A program made the position numbers and the translations under genes. This document shows, piece by piece, positions 11,106 to 22,693 of a stretch of DNA of 23,432 nt (position 1 is its first letter; each line of letters opens with the position of its first letter). The stretch is from Pyrenopolyporus hunteri (taxonomy: Eukaryota; Ascomycota; Sordariomycetes; Xylariales; Hypoxylaceae), in NCBI GenBank assembly GCA_902806595.1, contig CADCXC010000045.1, positions 1-23,432 on the forward strand. The letters are read 5' to 3'. Under the pieces are notes generated by a model. That model worked only from the letters and a program-made list of their open reading frames with translations. It was not told the origin of the DNA and ran no database searches.

Positions 11106-14100
11106 TTTATTTTTTTTATATTTAAATTTCGATTATTTAAATGTATATATTAATAATATCGATTATTAATAAAATTTTTTTAAATTTAATTATTTTTAAT
11201 TTATTAACGTTAAACCTTAAAATTAACGAAATTTATTTTAATTTAAAAGTTATCGAAAGTAAAAATAAATATATTAATTATAATTTTATTATATAATTTT
11301 TTATCGAATAATTTTATTATATCGTTTATTAATTTATTTTATAATTTTTTAATAATAATATTATTTTATATAAATAAAAGTAATTCGAATTTAATATTTA
11401 TTTACGTAATATTATTATTTACGAATCGTATAAAAATATTAATATTTTTATAATATAATTTTAATATTTAAATACGTAAATAATTAAATATAAATATAAA
11501 TGAAATTTTTTACGTAGTTTTTAAACGAATATTTAAAATAATAAATCGTTTATTTAATCGAACTTTTAAAATTTCGAATTGATTATTTATTTAAATTTTA
11601 AGATTATTTAATTACGTAATAATTCGAATTTTTAAATTATTTAATTGCGTATTAATTATATTAATTAAATTCGAAATTTATTAATTTTTATGAATTACGA
11701 GAAAATTTATAAACTTTAATAATTTTTATATTAATTTGTTATTATATTCGATTATTATAACGAAATTAAATTATAAATTAAATTATATTAAAAAATTTAT
11801 AATAATTAAAATATTAAATAAATAATAAAGTAAAATACGATAAAATAATAAAATATTTTAAAAAAAATTAATTTAAAATTTAAATTAATGTTAAAATAAT
11901 TAAAATTTCGTAATAATAACGTTTATATATTTATTTATTTAAATATTTTATAATAACGAATATTATTTAAAATTACTCGAAAATTAACTTTTTAATTAAA
12001 ACTTTTAATAATAAATTAATAACTTTAAATTAATTAATTTAACGTTTAATATAATAAAACGATAATTTATTTTTACGTTTTTTATATAAATGTTTATATA
12101 TAATATATATATATAAAAAAATATATTTATAATATAAAATTATAAAAGTAATTTTAAAAAGTTTATACGTTTATACGTTTTATAAAAATTTTTTTTTTTT
12201 ACGTTTTTATAGTTATTAAAAATATAATTACGACTTTTATTTAATATATTTATATTCGAATTAATATAATATAATTTAACTTAAATTTTTTTATAAGTTA
12301 TTATATTATAATAATTAAATAATTATTTATTTAAATTTATTATTATAATATTATATAATTATTTAATAGTATAAAATAATCGATAAATTAAATTATATCG
12401 TTTTATATAATATAAATGCGTTACATTAATTTCGTAATTTAAAAAGTTATAATTTATTTTTTTTATTTTTTTTTTATAATATTAATAAAAATTTATTTTT
12501 AATTTTTAAAATTTATTTTATAACGTAAAGTTAAACGATTAATTTTTAAATTATTTTATAATAAGTTATAATATAATATTATTTATTATAATTTTTATTA
12601 TATAAAATATTAATTAAAAAATAAAATTAAATATATTCGAACTTTAAATGTAGGTTATAAAAATAAGGGTAATAATAAACGTTATTAATTAAAAAGTTAA
12701 TTAATATAATTAAAAATCGATTATAAATTATAATTTTTATCGAGGATATAATTGTATTTATTTAATTACGTAATAAATTTATTATTATTATTTATTTTAT
12801 TAATCGATTTTATTAAATCGATCGATTAATTATATTATAAATTTTATCGATAATTTTAATTTAAATTTTTATTTTAAAAATTTTTATTTTATTCGTATAT
12901 ATTTTTTTAAGTAATTTTAAAAAATTTACCTTAAATTTACGATGTTATATATACGAATTATATATTGGTTACGTATAATTATAATATCGGTATAAAAATT
13001 AAACGAAATATAAGTTATTATATAATTATATAATTATAACGACGTTATATTTTAATTAATTAAAATAATAAATACTTTGAATTTTAAATTATTTATAATT
13101 TTAATTATATATATTATTTATATTATTTCGTGTTATTATTTTATATATATTAAACGTATTAATAAATACGTATATATGGTACGTGCATTTAAATAATAAA
13201 GTGAAAATATATTTAAACGTATTAAATTTATTTTTTAATTTTTAATTTTTTTTTTAAATATTTTATTATATTTTTATTATTTAAATATTAATTTAATATT
13301 ATATATTTAAGTTAACATAAATAATATAAACGTTAATTACGTTAAATAATTCGGTTTATAACTTGATTTTAATTTTATAATATAATTTATAATTTTATTT
13401 AATAAAAAATTTTTTAAGTTAAAAAACTTTTCGATTATTTAATAAAATTAATAAATTTTACATATATTATAATAAATTTAAAATAATATAAATATTTTAC
13501 TTATAAATTAATATTAACACGTATAAAACGCGTTTTAATTATATAAACGTTTATTTTAATATTTTAAACGTACGTTTTAATAATATAAATACGCGTATAA
13601 ATGTTCGATTCGACGTTTTTAACGTTTATTTTAAAATTCGATTTTAAATATCGTAAATTATTTTTTTATATTTTATATTTAATTTTTTAAATGTTTTAAT
13701 ATTAATTAAAATTTTACCTTAAAAATTATAATTTTTTCGCGTAATTTATTAATAATTATATTACGACCTTTAAAATTATACTCGAATTATTTAAATTCAT
13801 CGAAAATAACATTATTATCGAAACATTACGAAGTAAATCGATAAATAATATTCGAAAATTATTTAATAAATATTTATATAATTAAATTATAATTAATATA
13901 TTTATTTTCGATAAACTTCGAATTAAATTAAATTTTAAAAGTTTTAAATATAAATTTTAACGAAATAAAATTGATAAAATTTAAAAAAGTTTTTATAATT
14001 ATCGAAATCGTAAATAAATATTTATATTAATATTATAACGTTGTTATAATATATATATAAAGGGAAGAAAAAAAGAAAATATATATTAAAATTTAACGAT

Positions 14101-17100
14101 TTTATAAATCGTAATTCGTATTTTATTTTTTATTTTATAATTAATAAAATATTAATAATATAATTTTAATTAAATTTAAATTTTTACTTATTTCGTTAAT
14201 TAAATTAAATAAATAAATATAATATTATAATTTTATTAAATAAATTTTATTATTAAATTATAATAAATAAATTTAAATAATCGATAATAAATATAGTGAT
14301 ATTTTACCGCCCTTACATATAAATTATATTTATTTTCGAATATATAATAAATTTTATTTTTACGCGCGTTAATAAAAATAAATTTATATTTAAATTTAAA
14401 TTTTTTTAACGTTTTTTCTTTACTTTTTATAAAATAATATAAATTTATTTAACGTATTTTATATTATTTTTTATTAAGCGTTTTTATAATTACGATTTTA
14501 ATCATTAATATATTATATAATATTTATTTTAATTTTTTTTAAAAAAAAAATTAAAGGTTTATTCGTATATATATTAAATAAATTAATTATAATAACATTT
14601 ATATAATTAATATAATTTTACAGTTTTTATAACCGTATAAAAAATCGCTTAAACCGTTTATTTTTATATAATTAATTTACTTATCCCTATTTATAATATT
14701 ATCGTACTTTTATTAATTTTACGTTTTAAACGTACACCGACGAAAAATAATTAACGTATTAATTATATTAAATTATTTTTAATAATAAATTAACGACGTA
14801 ATCGTTAATTAAAATTTATATTTATTTATAATATATCATTAATATATTATTAAAAAATATTCTTATTTTATATATTTAAATTTATAATTTTTTACGTATT
14901 AATAAATAACAATATAATTAATGCGTAAATAAACGCGATTTATAAAAAATATATATAATTACCTTCGTATTTATAAATCGAAATATAAATTTAATAAACG
15001 ACGCGTACGTTTATTATTATTATAACGGTGAAAGTTTACGTTATTTATTTATAAATTCGTATATTTAAAAAGAAAAATTTAAAACGATTATATTAATAAT
15101 ATATAATAATATTAATTTTAATATTAACTTTAATCTTTACTTTAAACCTTATACTTACATTAATAAATTTTATAATTTTTTTTATCGATTAAAAAACACG
15201 TAATTATAAAAAAAAATATAAAAAATAATATAAATATATAATAATTTTCGAGTAAATTAACGTTTAAATGGATTTTAAAAATAAATTAACGATTTTATAT
15301 ACGTTAAAAAAAAAAAAAGGAAATAACGCATTTAATATCGTTTATAAAAAAAAACAACGATAAAATTATTAATAAAAAATAAAAAACTTTATTAAATAAA
15401 ATAATAAAATTTATTTAAAATACGGTTATATAAATTTATATTATATATATATTATATAAAATAAAAAAACGATAATAAAAATACATTTAATTATTTTTAA
15501 ATAATTTAATTATATAACATTTAAAATTTACTTTTTAACTTATATTTATTATAATAAAAAATAATTAATTAATTTTTTTTTATTTAAATAAAATTTAAAT
15601 AAATTACGACGTAATTTTATATTAATTACATTCGTAATAATATATTATATTTTAACTTTAATCGTACCGCGTACGTAAACGTTTATAAATTAAATAATAT
15701 AAATTTTAAAACGTATCATCGATTTATTTCCGTTAATTAATTTAATAAATTTAATCGACGATTAATTAAATTTCCGTTTTTTACTTTATATATTAAATAA
15801 AAGTAAACGATTAATATCGAAAATAATATAATAAGTCGAATTAATAAATATTTTAAAGTAATTATCGTTAATAAAATTTAATACGATAATAAAAATTTTT
15901 ATAATATCATTTAATAAAAGTAGTGTTTTTTTAATTAATGATAAATTAAATTAATTATATTCGATATTTTTTTATATTTTAAGTAATTTTAACCGTAAAT
16001 AAACGTTAAATTACTTCGATAAAATTATTTTTTCGATAATCGATATATTTATAATTTATTTATTTCGTAATATAATTAACTTTAATTTTTCCTTTCGTAT
16101 TATTTATTTAATTATTTTATTAACGTTTAAAAACGAAATATTATTATCGATAAAATTTTTAATAAAATTAATTAAATTTTCGATAAAATTAATAACGATA
16201 TTCGAAGTTTTAAACGTTATAAAAATAAAATTTCGTTTAAAAATATCGACGTTAAAATTACTTTAATTTGATATTAATAATAATTATAAAAATTTTAATT
16301 AAATTTACGTTTATATTATAAATTTTAAATTTTAATAATAATATAAAATTTCGACGTATTTTTACGATTTTTTTTAATAATAAATTAAATAATTTTAAAA
16401 GTTATTTTTACTACGATTTTATTAACGAAGTTAAATTATAATTAATTTAAAAATTAATAATTATATTAAACGTAAAAATTTAATTTAACGGAAAGTTTTA
16501 ACTAAACGAATAAATATAATTTAATAAAAAAGGGTAATTAAATAAAAGCGAAGTTATTTAATTTAAAAAAAAAAGTTAATTAAATAAAAAAGTATTTTAA
16601 TTCCTTTTATCGAAAAATAAATTTATAAACGTTCGAAACGACATTTTAATTTTTTTTCGTAAAATTAAAACTTTGTTTTTATATATAATTATATAAATTT
16701 TATATATTTTATTTTTAATTATATTTTTTACGAAATTTTAAAGTATATTATCTTTATTAAATAAATTATTTACCGTTATTTTTTTATAATCGACGATATT
16801 TATTACTTTTATTTTAAATATTTACGTTATTTTAACGTATTAAACGAATTTTATATATTTAGTATATTTATAAATTATACGTTCGTTAACTTTATATAAA
16901 TTTAAAACGCTTCGTTTTAATTAATATTATAACGTAATTTCATTCGAATATAAAAAAATCGAAATATTAATCGTTTTTAACGTAAACGTTTATTAAATAA
17001 CTTTAAATTTCGTATCGATTAAATTTATAATTTTTCGTCGTTTCGATCGACATTAATTTTTTTTTTATTTTATTATCCTTATTAATATATATATAAAAGT

Positions 17101-18793
17101 TATAAATATACGTATATATTTTAAAATAAACCATATTATAAATTCGGTTATAAATCGATCGAATTTTTTATAATTTAATATTTTTTTTTATTACGTTAAA
17201 TTTTAAACTTATTTAAATAAAAACTATTTTAAAATTATATTCGATAAACGGTTTATATTTTAATTACTTTTTTTTAATTATATTAATCTTCGATTACGAA
17301 CTTTAAAACGACGTATTTAAAAATAATTTATATAATAATAAAATGCTTCGACTATAAAATATAACGTTTAAATTATTAAATTATATAACGGGTAAATTAT
17401 TTTATAAAATAAAAAGTATTCCGTTAAAAAATACCGTAATCGTATCGTTAAATTAAATATTAAACGAAATAATTAAATTTTCGTACGAGGGTTAATAATT
17501 ATTTATAAAATTAATAATTAAAAAATAATAAAGTTTATAATAAAAATAATAAATTTTATAATTTATTTCGAAATAAAATTTAAAAATTATTTTATATATT
17601 ATTATATAATTAAAATTATTTTTATAAAATTCGAAGTATATAACGTTTTTTAATATCGTTAAAAAATAAATAATAATATATAATATAAAGTAATAATAAA
17701 GTAAAAATTAAAGTAAATAAAAAAACGATTTTTTTTAATATTTAATTTATTAAATTTATAAAAAAAATATTAAAATTATAATTTTTCGATAAATATATAA
17801 ATAATATAATTAATAATTATAAAAGTTAAAATATATATTTTATTTTTTATATATATAAAATCGTTATTTTACGCGTTTTTATAAGTTAAATTAAAAAGTA
17901 ATTCGCGTTAATTAATTAATTTTATATTAAAATTCACCGATTTCGATTATAATATCGAAATAAAAACGTACCGTAAAAATTTTATATTAAAAACGACGAA
18001 TAAATTTTTACGAAAAAAATATATAAACTTACCGAATATTTAACGATTTAATTATACTTAAATATATTTTAACATCGTAATCGGATGCGAATTTACTCGA
18101 AAAAATTAACGAAAAAAATTAAAATATTATTATATATATTAATAAATTAATTTTATAAAATATAATAATGTAAATTAAATGTAACTTTATAATTTAAAAA
18201 AAATTTAAATTTTTTTTTTTATTATAACGTTAAATATATAATTAATTAATTAAATATATTTAAATATAATAATAAAATTATAATAATAAAATCGTAAAAT
18301 TATTTATAAATAAATACGTTTTAATATATATACGTATAATAAATAAAAAATACGTAAACTTTATTTATAATTATATTAATAATGTTTATATAGTTTAAAA
18401 AAAAAATTCGAAAATTTATATATTATTATTTATATAATTTTATTTAAATATATATCGAATTTTATATAATTATTTTTCTATTATAATATCGTTTATAAAA
18501 ACGATTATAAATTAACAAAATACTTCGATAAATTAATATAATAATCGATTTATTATACCGAAATTAAATTAATAAAATTTTATATATTACGTTTTTTATA
18601 TATTAAATATATATTATAAAAAACTTTTACGAAAAAATAATATTTTATAAAAATTATTATAAAATCGTTTATATTAAATGTATTTTTAATGGATATATAA
18701 ATCGACATATATTATTTTAAACGACTATTAACGAATATTTATTACCGGCCGTTTTAAAAATTTTACGTGTTTTTAAAATCGGGAATTTTTTAC

Positions 18794-18847
18794 GCGTTTT
18801 AATAAACGTTTTTTTCGATAACGTCGAAAAACGTTATGCGTTTTAAT
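18794..18847. repeat. CpG-rich hairpin flanked by a 10-bp direct repeat
   Basis: AACGTTTTTTTCGA (18805-18818) and TCGAAAAACGTT (18824-18835) form an inverted repeat, apart from two extra T, around a 5-base loop. GCGTTTTAAT occurs exactly on both sides (18794-18803 and 18838-18847). The stretch has clearly more G+C than its surroundings. Possible sources are a terminal repeat remnant or a protein-binding palindrome; neither is shown. Confidence 0.5.
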
Positions 18848-20389
18848 TTTAATTTCGAGTTTTTCATTAAAATAATAACGGTTCGAAAGTAAATATATTT
18901 TATTAAAACCGATTTATTATTATAATTAAATTAAAATTTAAAGTTTTATTATATCGTATATATACGAAAAGTTTTAATTTTAAAAAAGTTAATTTTATAT
19001 AATAATAAACGGTAAATATTTTATATATACCCCATAAAATTTATATTATATTTAATATAAGTAATAATAATTATATTAATTAAATAAATTAATATTAATA
19101 ATACGAAAATTTATATTTTATAAATTTTAATATATTTATTTATTTATAAAATTATTTACATTTTAATATAATGTTAAAATCGTTTTAAATTATTATACGT
19201 TAATTTAAAATTTAAATAATTATTTAAAAAATTAAATTATTTGATGGTATTTAGTGGATAAAAATTTTAAAACGAAATATTATAAAACTTCGAAAAAATA
19301 TAACATTATTATTAACCGACGGTTTTTTAACGATACTTTAATAAATAAAATATTTATAAAAATAAATTAAATATAAATAACGTTAAAGAAGGAATTTTTA
19401 AATTTTTTAATATCGAATTTTTATATATTTAAATTATTAATTATTTAAAATTTAAAAAATTTAAAATTAATTTATTTTTACGATTTTTATAACGTAAATT
19501 ATAATAATAAAAAAAATGCCGGTATAATTTAATATTTTATATCGAAAAATTCGTTTAATTTATACGTTATTTTTTTTACGAAAAAAACTTTTATAATAAT
19601 AAAATTTTACTTTAATTTAATTAATAAAACTTTAATATTAATAAAACGTTTTTTATTTATATTAAAATCGAAAATAACATAAAAAAAAATTAATAATTTA
19701 ATTAAACGGGTATATAATATATTTAAAATATATAAGTTTTTTAAAAATTATAAATAAGTTTTAAACGTTTTCGAAAATTTAAAAAAAAATAATATTTTCG
19801 AATACGTCCGTCGAAATATTTAACTTTTAGTTATAAAAAATATAATTTATATTATATATCGATAATTTTACTCGAAAATTATATGATAACAAATTAACGA
19901 TAAATTAAACGTAAAACGAAAAACGCGTAAAAAATTTATAATTTCGAAATTTAATTATATTTAATTTATAAATAAATATTATAAATTAAATTTCGCCGAA
20001 TTTAAAATTTATACATATATTAACGCGTATTTTCGTAAAATATTATAAATTAATATAAATAAATATAATTTTTAATTTTTAAATATATTAAATTAATTTT
20101 TTTTTATTATTTTCAAATTAAAAATTTAATTATAATATACGTAAATAAATTATAAAATTAAAACCCCTTTTATAATTTAAACGTAATTTTAATTAATTAT
20201 AATTTAAAAATCGTTAATAATTATATAAAATTCGAACGAAATTAAAAAAATTAAAATATAAAGTTATTAAATTTTAAATTTATATAAATAAAAAATAAAT
20301 AAATAAAATCGAAAAATCGAATAATAATAATTATAATTATTAATTAATATAATTTTACATTAAATTATATATATTAAAAAATGTAATTA

Positions 20390-20409
20390 TTTTTTTTTTT
20401 TTTTTTTTT
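20390..20409 (+). repeat. T20 run inside the AT-rich block
   Basis: This is the longest single-base run in the window, following ATGTAATTA. On the opposite strand it is A20, which could be the tail of a LINE-like or SINE-like insertion, but no such element is recognised beside it. Its exact length is uncertain. Confidence 0.8.
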
Positions 20410-21983
20410 ATAATTAATAGTTTTAAAATTATTTCGATAAATTTTATAAAATTTAATTATTCGATAAAAAAAATTTAATTAATTAAATTACGTTATATAT
20501 TATATATAGAAATATAATAAAATAAAAAATTATCGATTTCGTATATTAATAAAATAATTATTATATTAAATTTTAATTAAAGAAAAATTATATTATCATC
20601 GATTATATAAATATAATATAATTAAATTTAAAAGAAATTAATGTAAAAAATTACGTTATAAATTTAAAATACGACTTTAAATTAATATAATTAATATAAA
20701 AAATAAAAAAACCATTAATCGAATACGATTTTAACGGTTTTTTAACATTAAAAACGTAATAATTATATAATAAATAATTTATAATTTATTTATTAAAATT
20801 TATTAACGATGTAACGTATTTTTATATGTAAAATTATATAATTTTAAAAGAATATTTCAAATAATATATAATTAAAAATCGAAAATTAAAGTTAAAATTT
20901 AATGAAATTTTAAATAACGAATTTTTATAGTATAAATAATAATTAAAATTATATAAAAAAAATATAAATATCGTTTAAACGAACGTATTTAAAAACGAAG
21001 ATATAAACGTAATATAATTTAATATAAATGTTTATAAAATTTAATAAAAAATATATTAATTAATATTTAATTATTTTAAAGTAAATTACATAAAAATAAT
21101 TTAAAAATTTTTTTATAAAAAGTATAATTACTTCGTATTAAAAGGGTATAAAAAGTAAAAAAATAAAATTTTATTTAAAAAATATAAAAGTATAATATTC
21201 GTATAATTATATATATTAAAATAAGTACGATAACGAAATTAATAAAAATTATAAATATTATAAAGTTATAATAAAAAATCGTAAAAAACGTCGTAAAAAG
21301 AGTTATAAAAAGGGTTATAAATAAAAATTACGATATTAAATGTAAAAAAAAAATCCGTAAAAAAAACGTAATTATTTTATTATAAATATATATTAAATAT
21401 TTTAATTAATAATTAATATATATATTTAAATTAAAAGTTAAAAGTAGTTAAATAATTCGTATAAAAATATAATTATTTCTTTTATTATATAATTAATTTT
21501 ATTATAATAATAAAAAATATAATAAAAAATTTTAATAAAAAATTATATTATATTTTATTAAAATTATAATTAAAAGTATTTCGATAAAAATACGTTATTT
21601 AACATTTTATATAAATTTATAATAAAAAAATTAAAGTTAATAATAATTTAATTTTATTTTTATTAATTAAATATATATTAATTTAATATTTAATTAAATG
21701 TTTTTCATATAATAATTATTAATGTTTTATAAATATATATGTATTTACGTATATAAAAATCGTTTAATATACGTAAATATACACGTATATTATTTTAAAA
21801 ATTTAAATAAAAGTTTAATAATTATTTTATTATTTTAATTATAATTTTATATATTTATTTTAAATATTTAAATATATATAAAACGAAATAACGAAATTAT
21901 ATTTAAATTTATTATCGATTATTCGATTTTATTTAAAAAACTTCGAAATATATTTTAATTTTTTTAAATAAAAAAATTTAATT

Positions 21984-22050
21984 ACGTAAAAATTTACGAG
22001 TTACATTTTTACGTTATATAAATTATACGTTACGTTAATAAATTATACGT
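21984..22050. repeat. ACGT-rich hairpin and 20-bp tandem pair
   Basis: ACGTAAAAA (21984-21992) and TTTTTACGT (22006-22014) are perfect 9-base inverse arms around 13 bases. Just after them AAATTATACGT occurs at 22020-22030 and again at 22040-22050, a 20-bp spacing. ACGT is repeated many times up to about 22080. It may be an old repeat edge; no role is evident. Confidence 0.45.
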
Positions 22051-22213
22051 ACATTACGTTAAACGATTTATATTACGCGTTTATTTAATTAATTAAACCG
22101 TTTTATTAAACGTTATATTATTATATTTAAAATTATTTACATTTTAATAGTAATTTTATTAATTAAATTAATTTAATTAAATAAATCGAATTAAATAAAT
22201 TTATATGAAAAAT

Positions 22214-22261
22214 TTAAATTATATAAATTTAATTATATAAATTTAATTTTAATTTAACGTA
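22214..22261 (+). repeat. 14-bp A/T tandem units, paralogue of the copy D insertion site
   Basis: Units of the form TTTAATTATATAAA lead into TTTAATTTTAATTTAACGTA. The same arrangement recurs around the LTR copy D, from about 22293 to 22325 and 22590 to 22624, where the ending is TTTAATTTTAATTCGACGTA. Between the two versions 27 bases at 22228-22254 and 22591-22617 are identical, and the next difference is TA against CG. Confidence 0.7.
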
Positions 22262-22325
22262 TAATTTTATTTAAAAAATTCGAATCGAATAAATTTAATT
22301 ATATACATTTAATTATATAAATTTA

Positions 22326-22589
22326 TATTAAACGAATAAAAATCGTTAATTAATAATCAAAAATTATTATATAATCGTATAATAAAAATACGAAAATAAA
22401 TAAAATTAATTAAATTATATATATATAAAATTATAAATAAATTAACTTTATATTAATCGATATTTATATTATTTTTAAAAGTTTATACTTTAAATATTTG
22501 TTACGTAAAACGACAAAATATTTAATAAAAATATATTTACTATTATTATTATTATAATAAATATTTTAATATAAAATTATATTATTATA
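22326..22589 (+). mobile_element. Solo LTR, copy D
   Basis: This 264-bp copy begins TATTAAACGAATAAAAATCG and ends AAATTATATTATTATA. It is flanked by ATTTA on both sides (22321-22325 and 22590-22594). Deleting the element plus one ATTTA joins the flanks into a continuous array of 14-bp units, the structure seen intact at 22214-22261, so the boundaries are well supported. Its first bases retain ACGAA where copies A and B have ATAAA. Confidence 0.85.
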
Positions 22590-22693
22590 ATTTAATTATA
22601 TAAATTTAATTTTAATTCGACGTATTTTTTATAATATTTTTCGAAGAATTTTTTAAATTATATATTTAAAATTAAATATAAAAAAATTATACG

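Larger units (their letters stand above)
2521..22690. other. AT-rich, RIP-like mutated block with CpG retained
   Basis: For about 20 kb nearly every base is A or T. In 4501-5040 I count 21 C and 25 G (about 9% G+C), and 18 of the 21 C are in CpG; with these frequencies about one CpG would be expected by chance. CpA and TpG are almost absent. This is the mark of repeat-induced point mutation in fungal repeats, but with CpG largely escaping. All six frames are broken by stops everywhere and I recognise no intact coding sequence. The block holds four solo LTRs, small tandem duplications and hairpins listed separately; most of the rest is probably transposon remains too altered to name by eye. 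Mitochondrial origin is unlikely because the block joins a nuclear-type gene segment without a break and shows no mitochondrial genes. Confidence 0.9.

Noticed and set aside
2521..22690. Mitochondrial DNA or a centromere core
   Set aside because: There are no mitochondrial genes and the block is joined to nuclear-type genes. A centromere is possible in fungi with AT-rich, RIP-mutated centromeres, but nothing in the sequence alone shows it.
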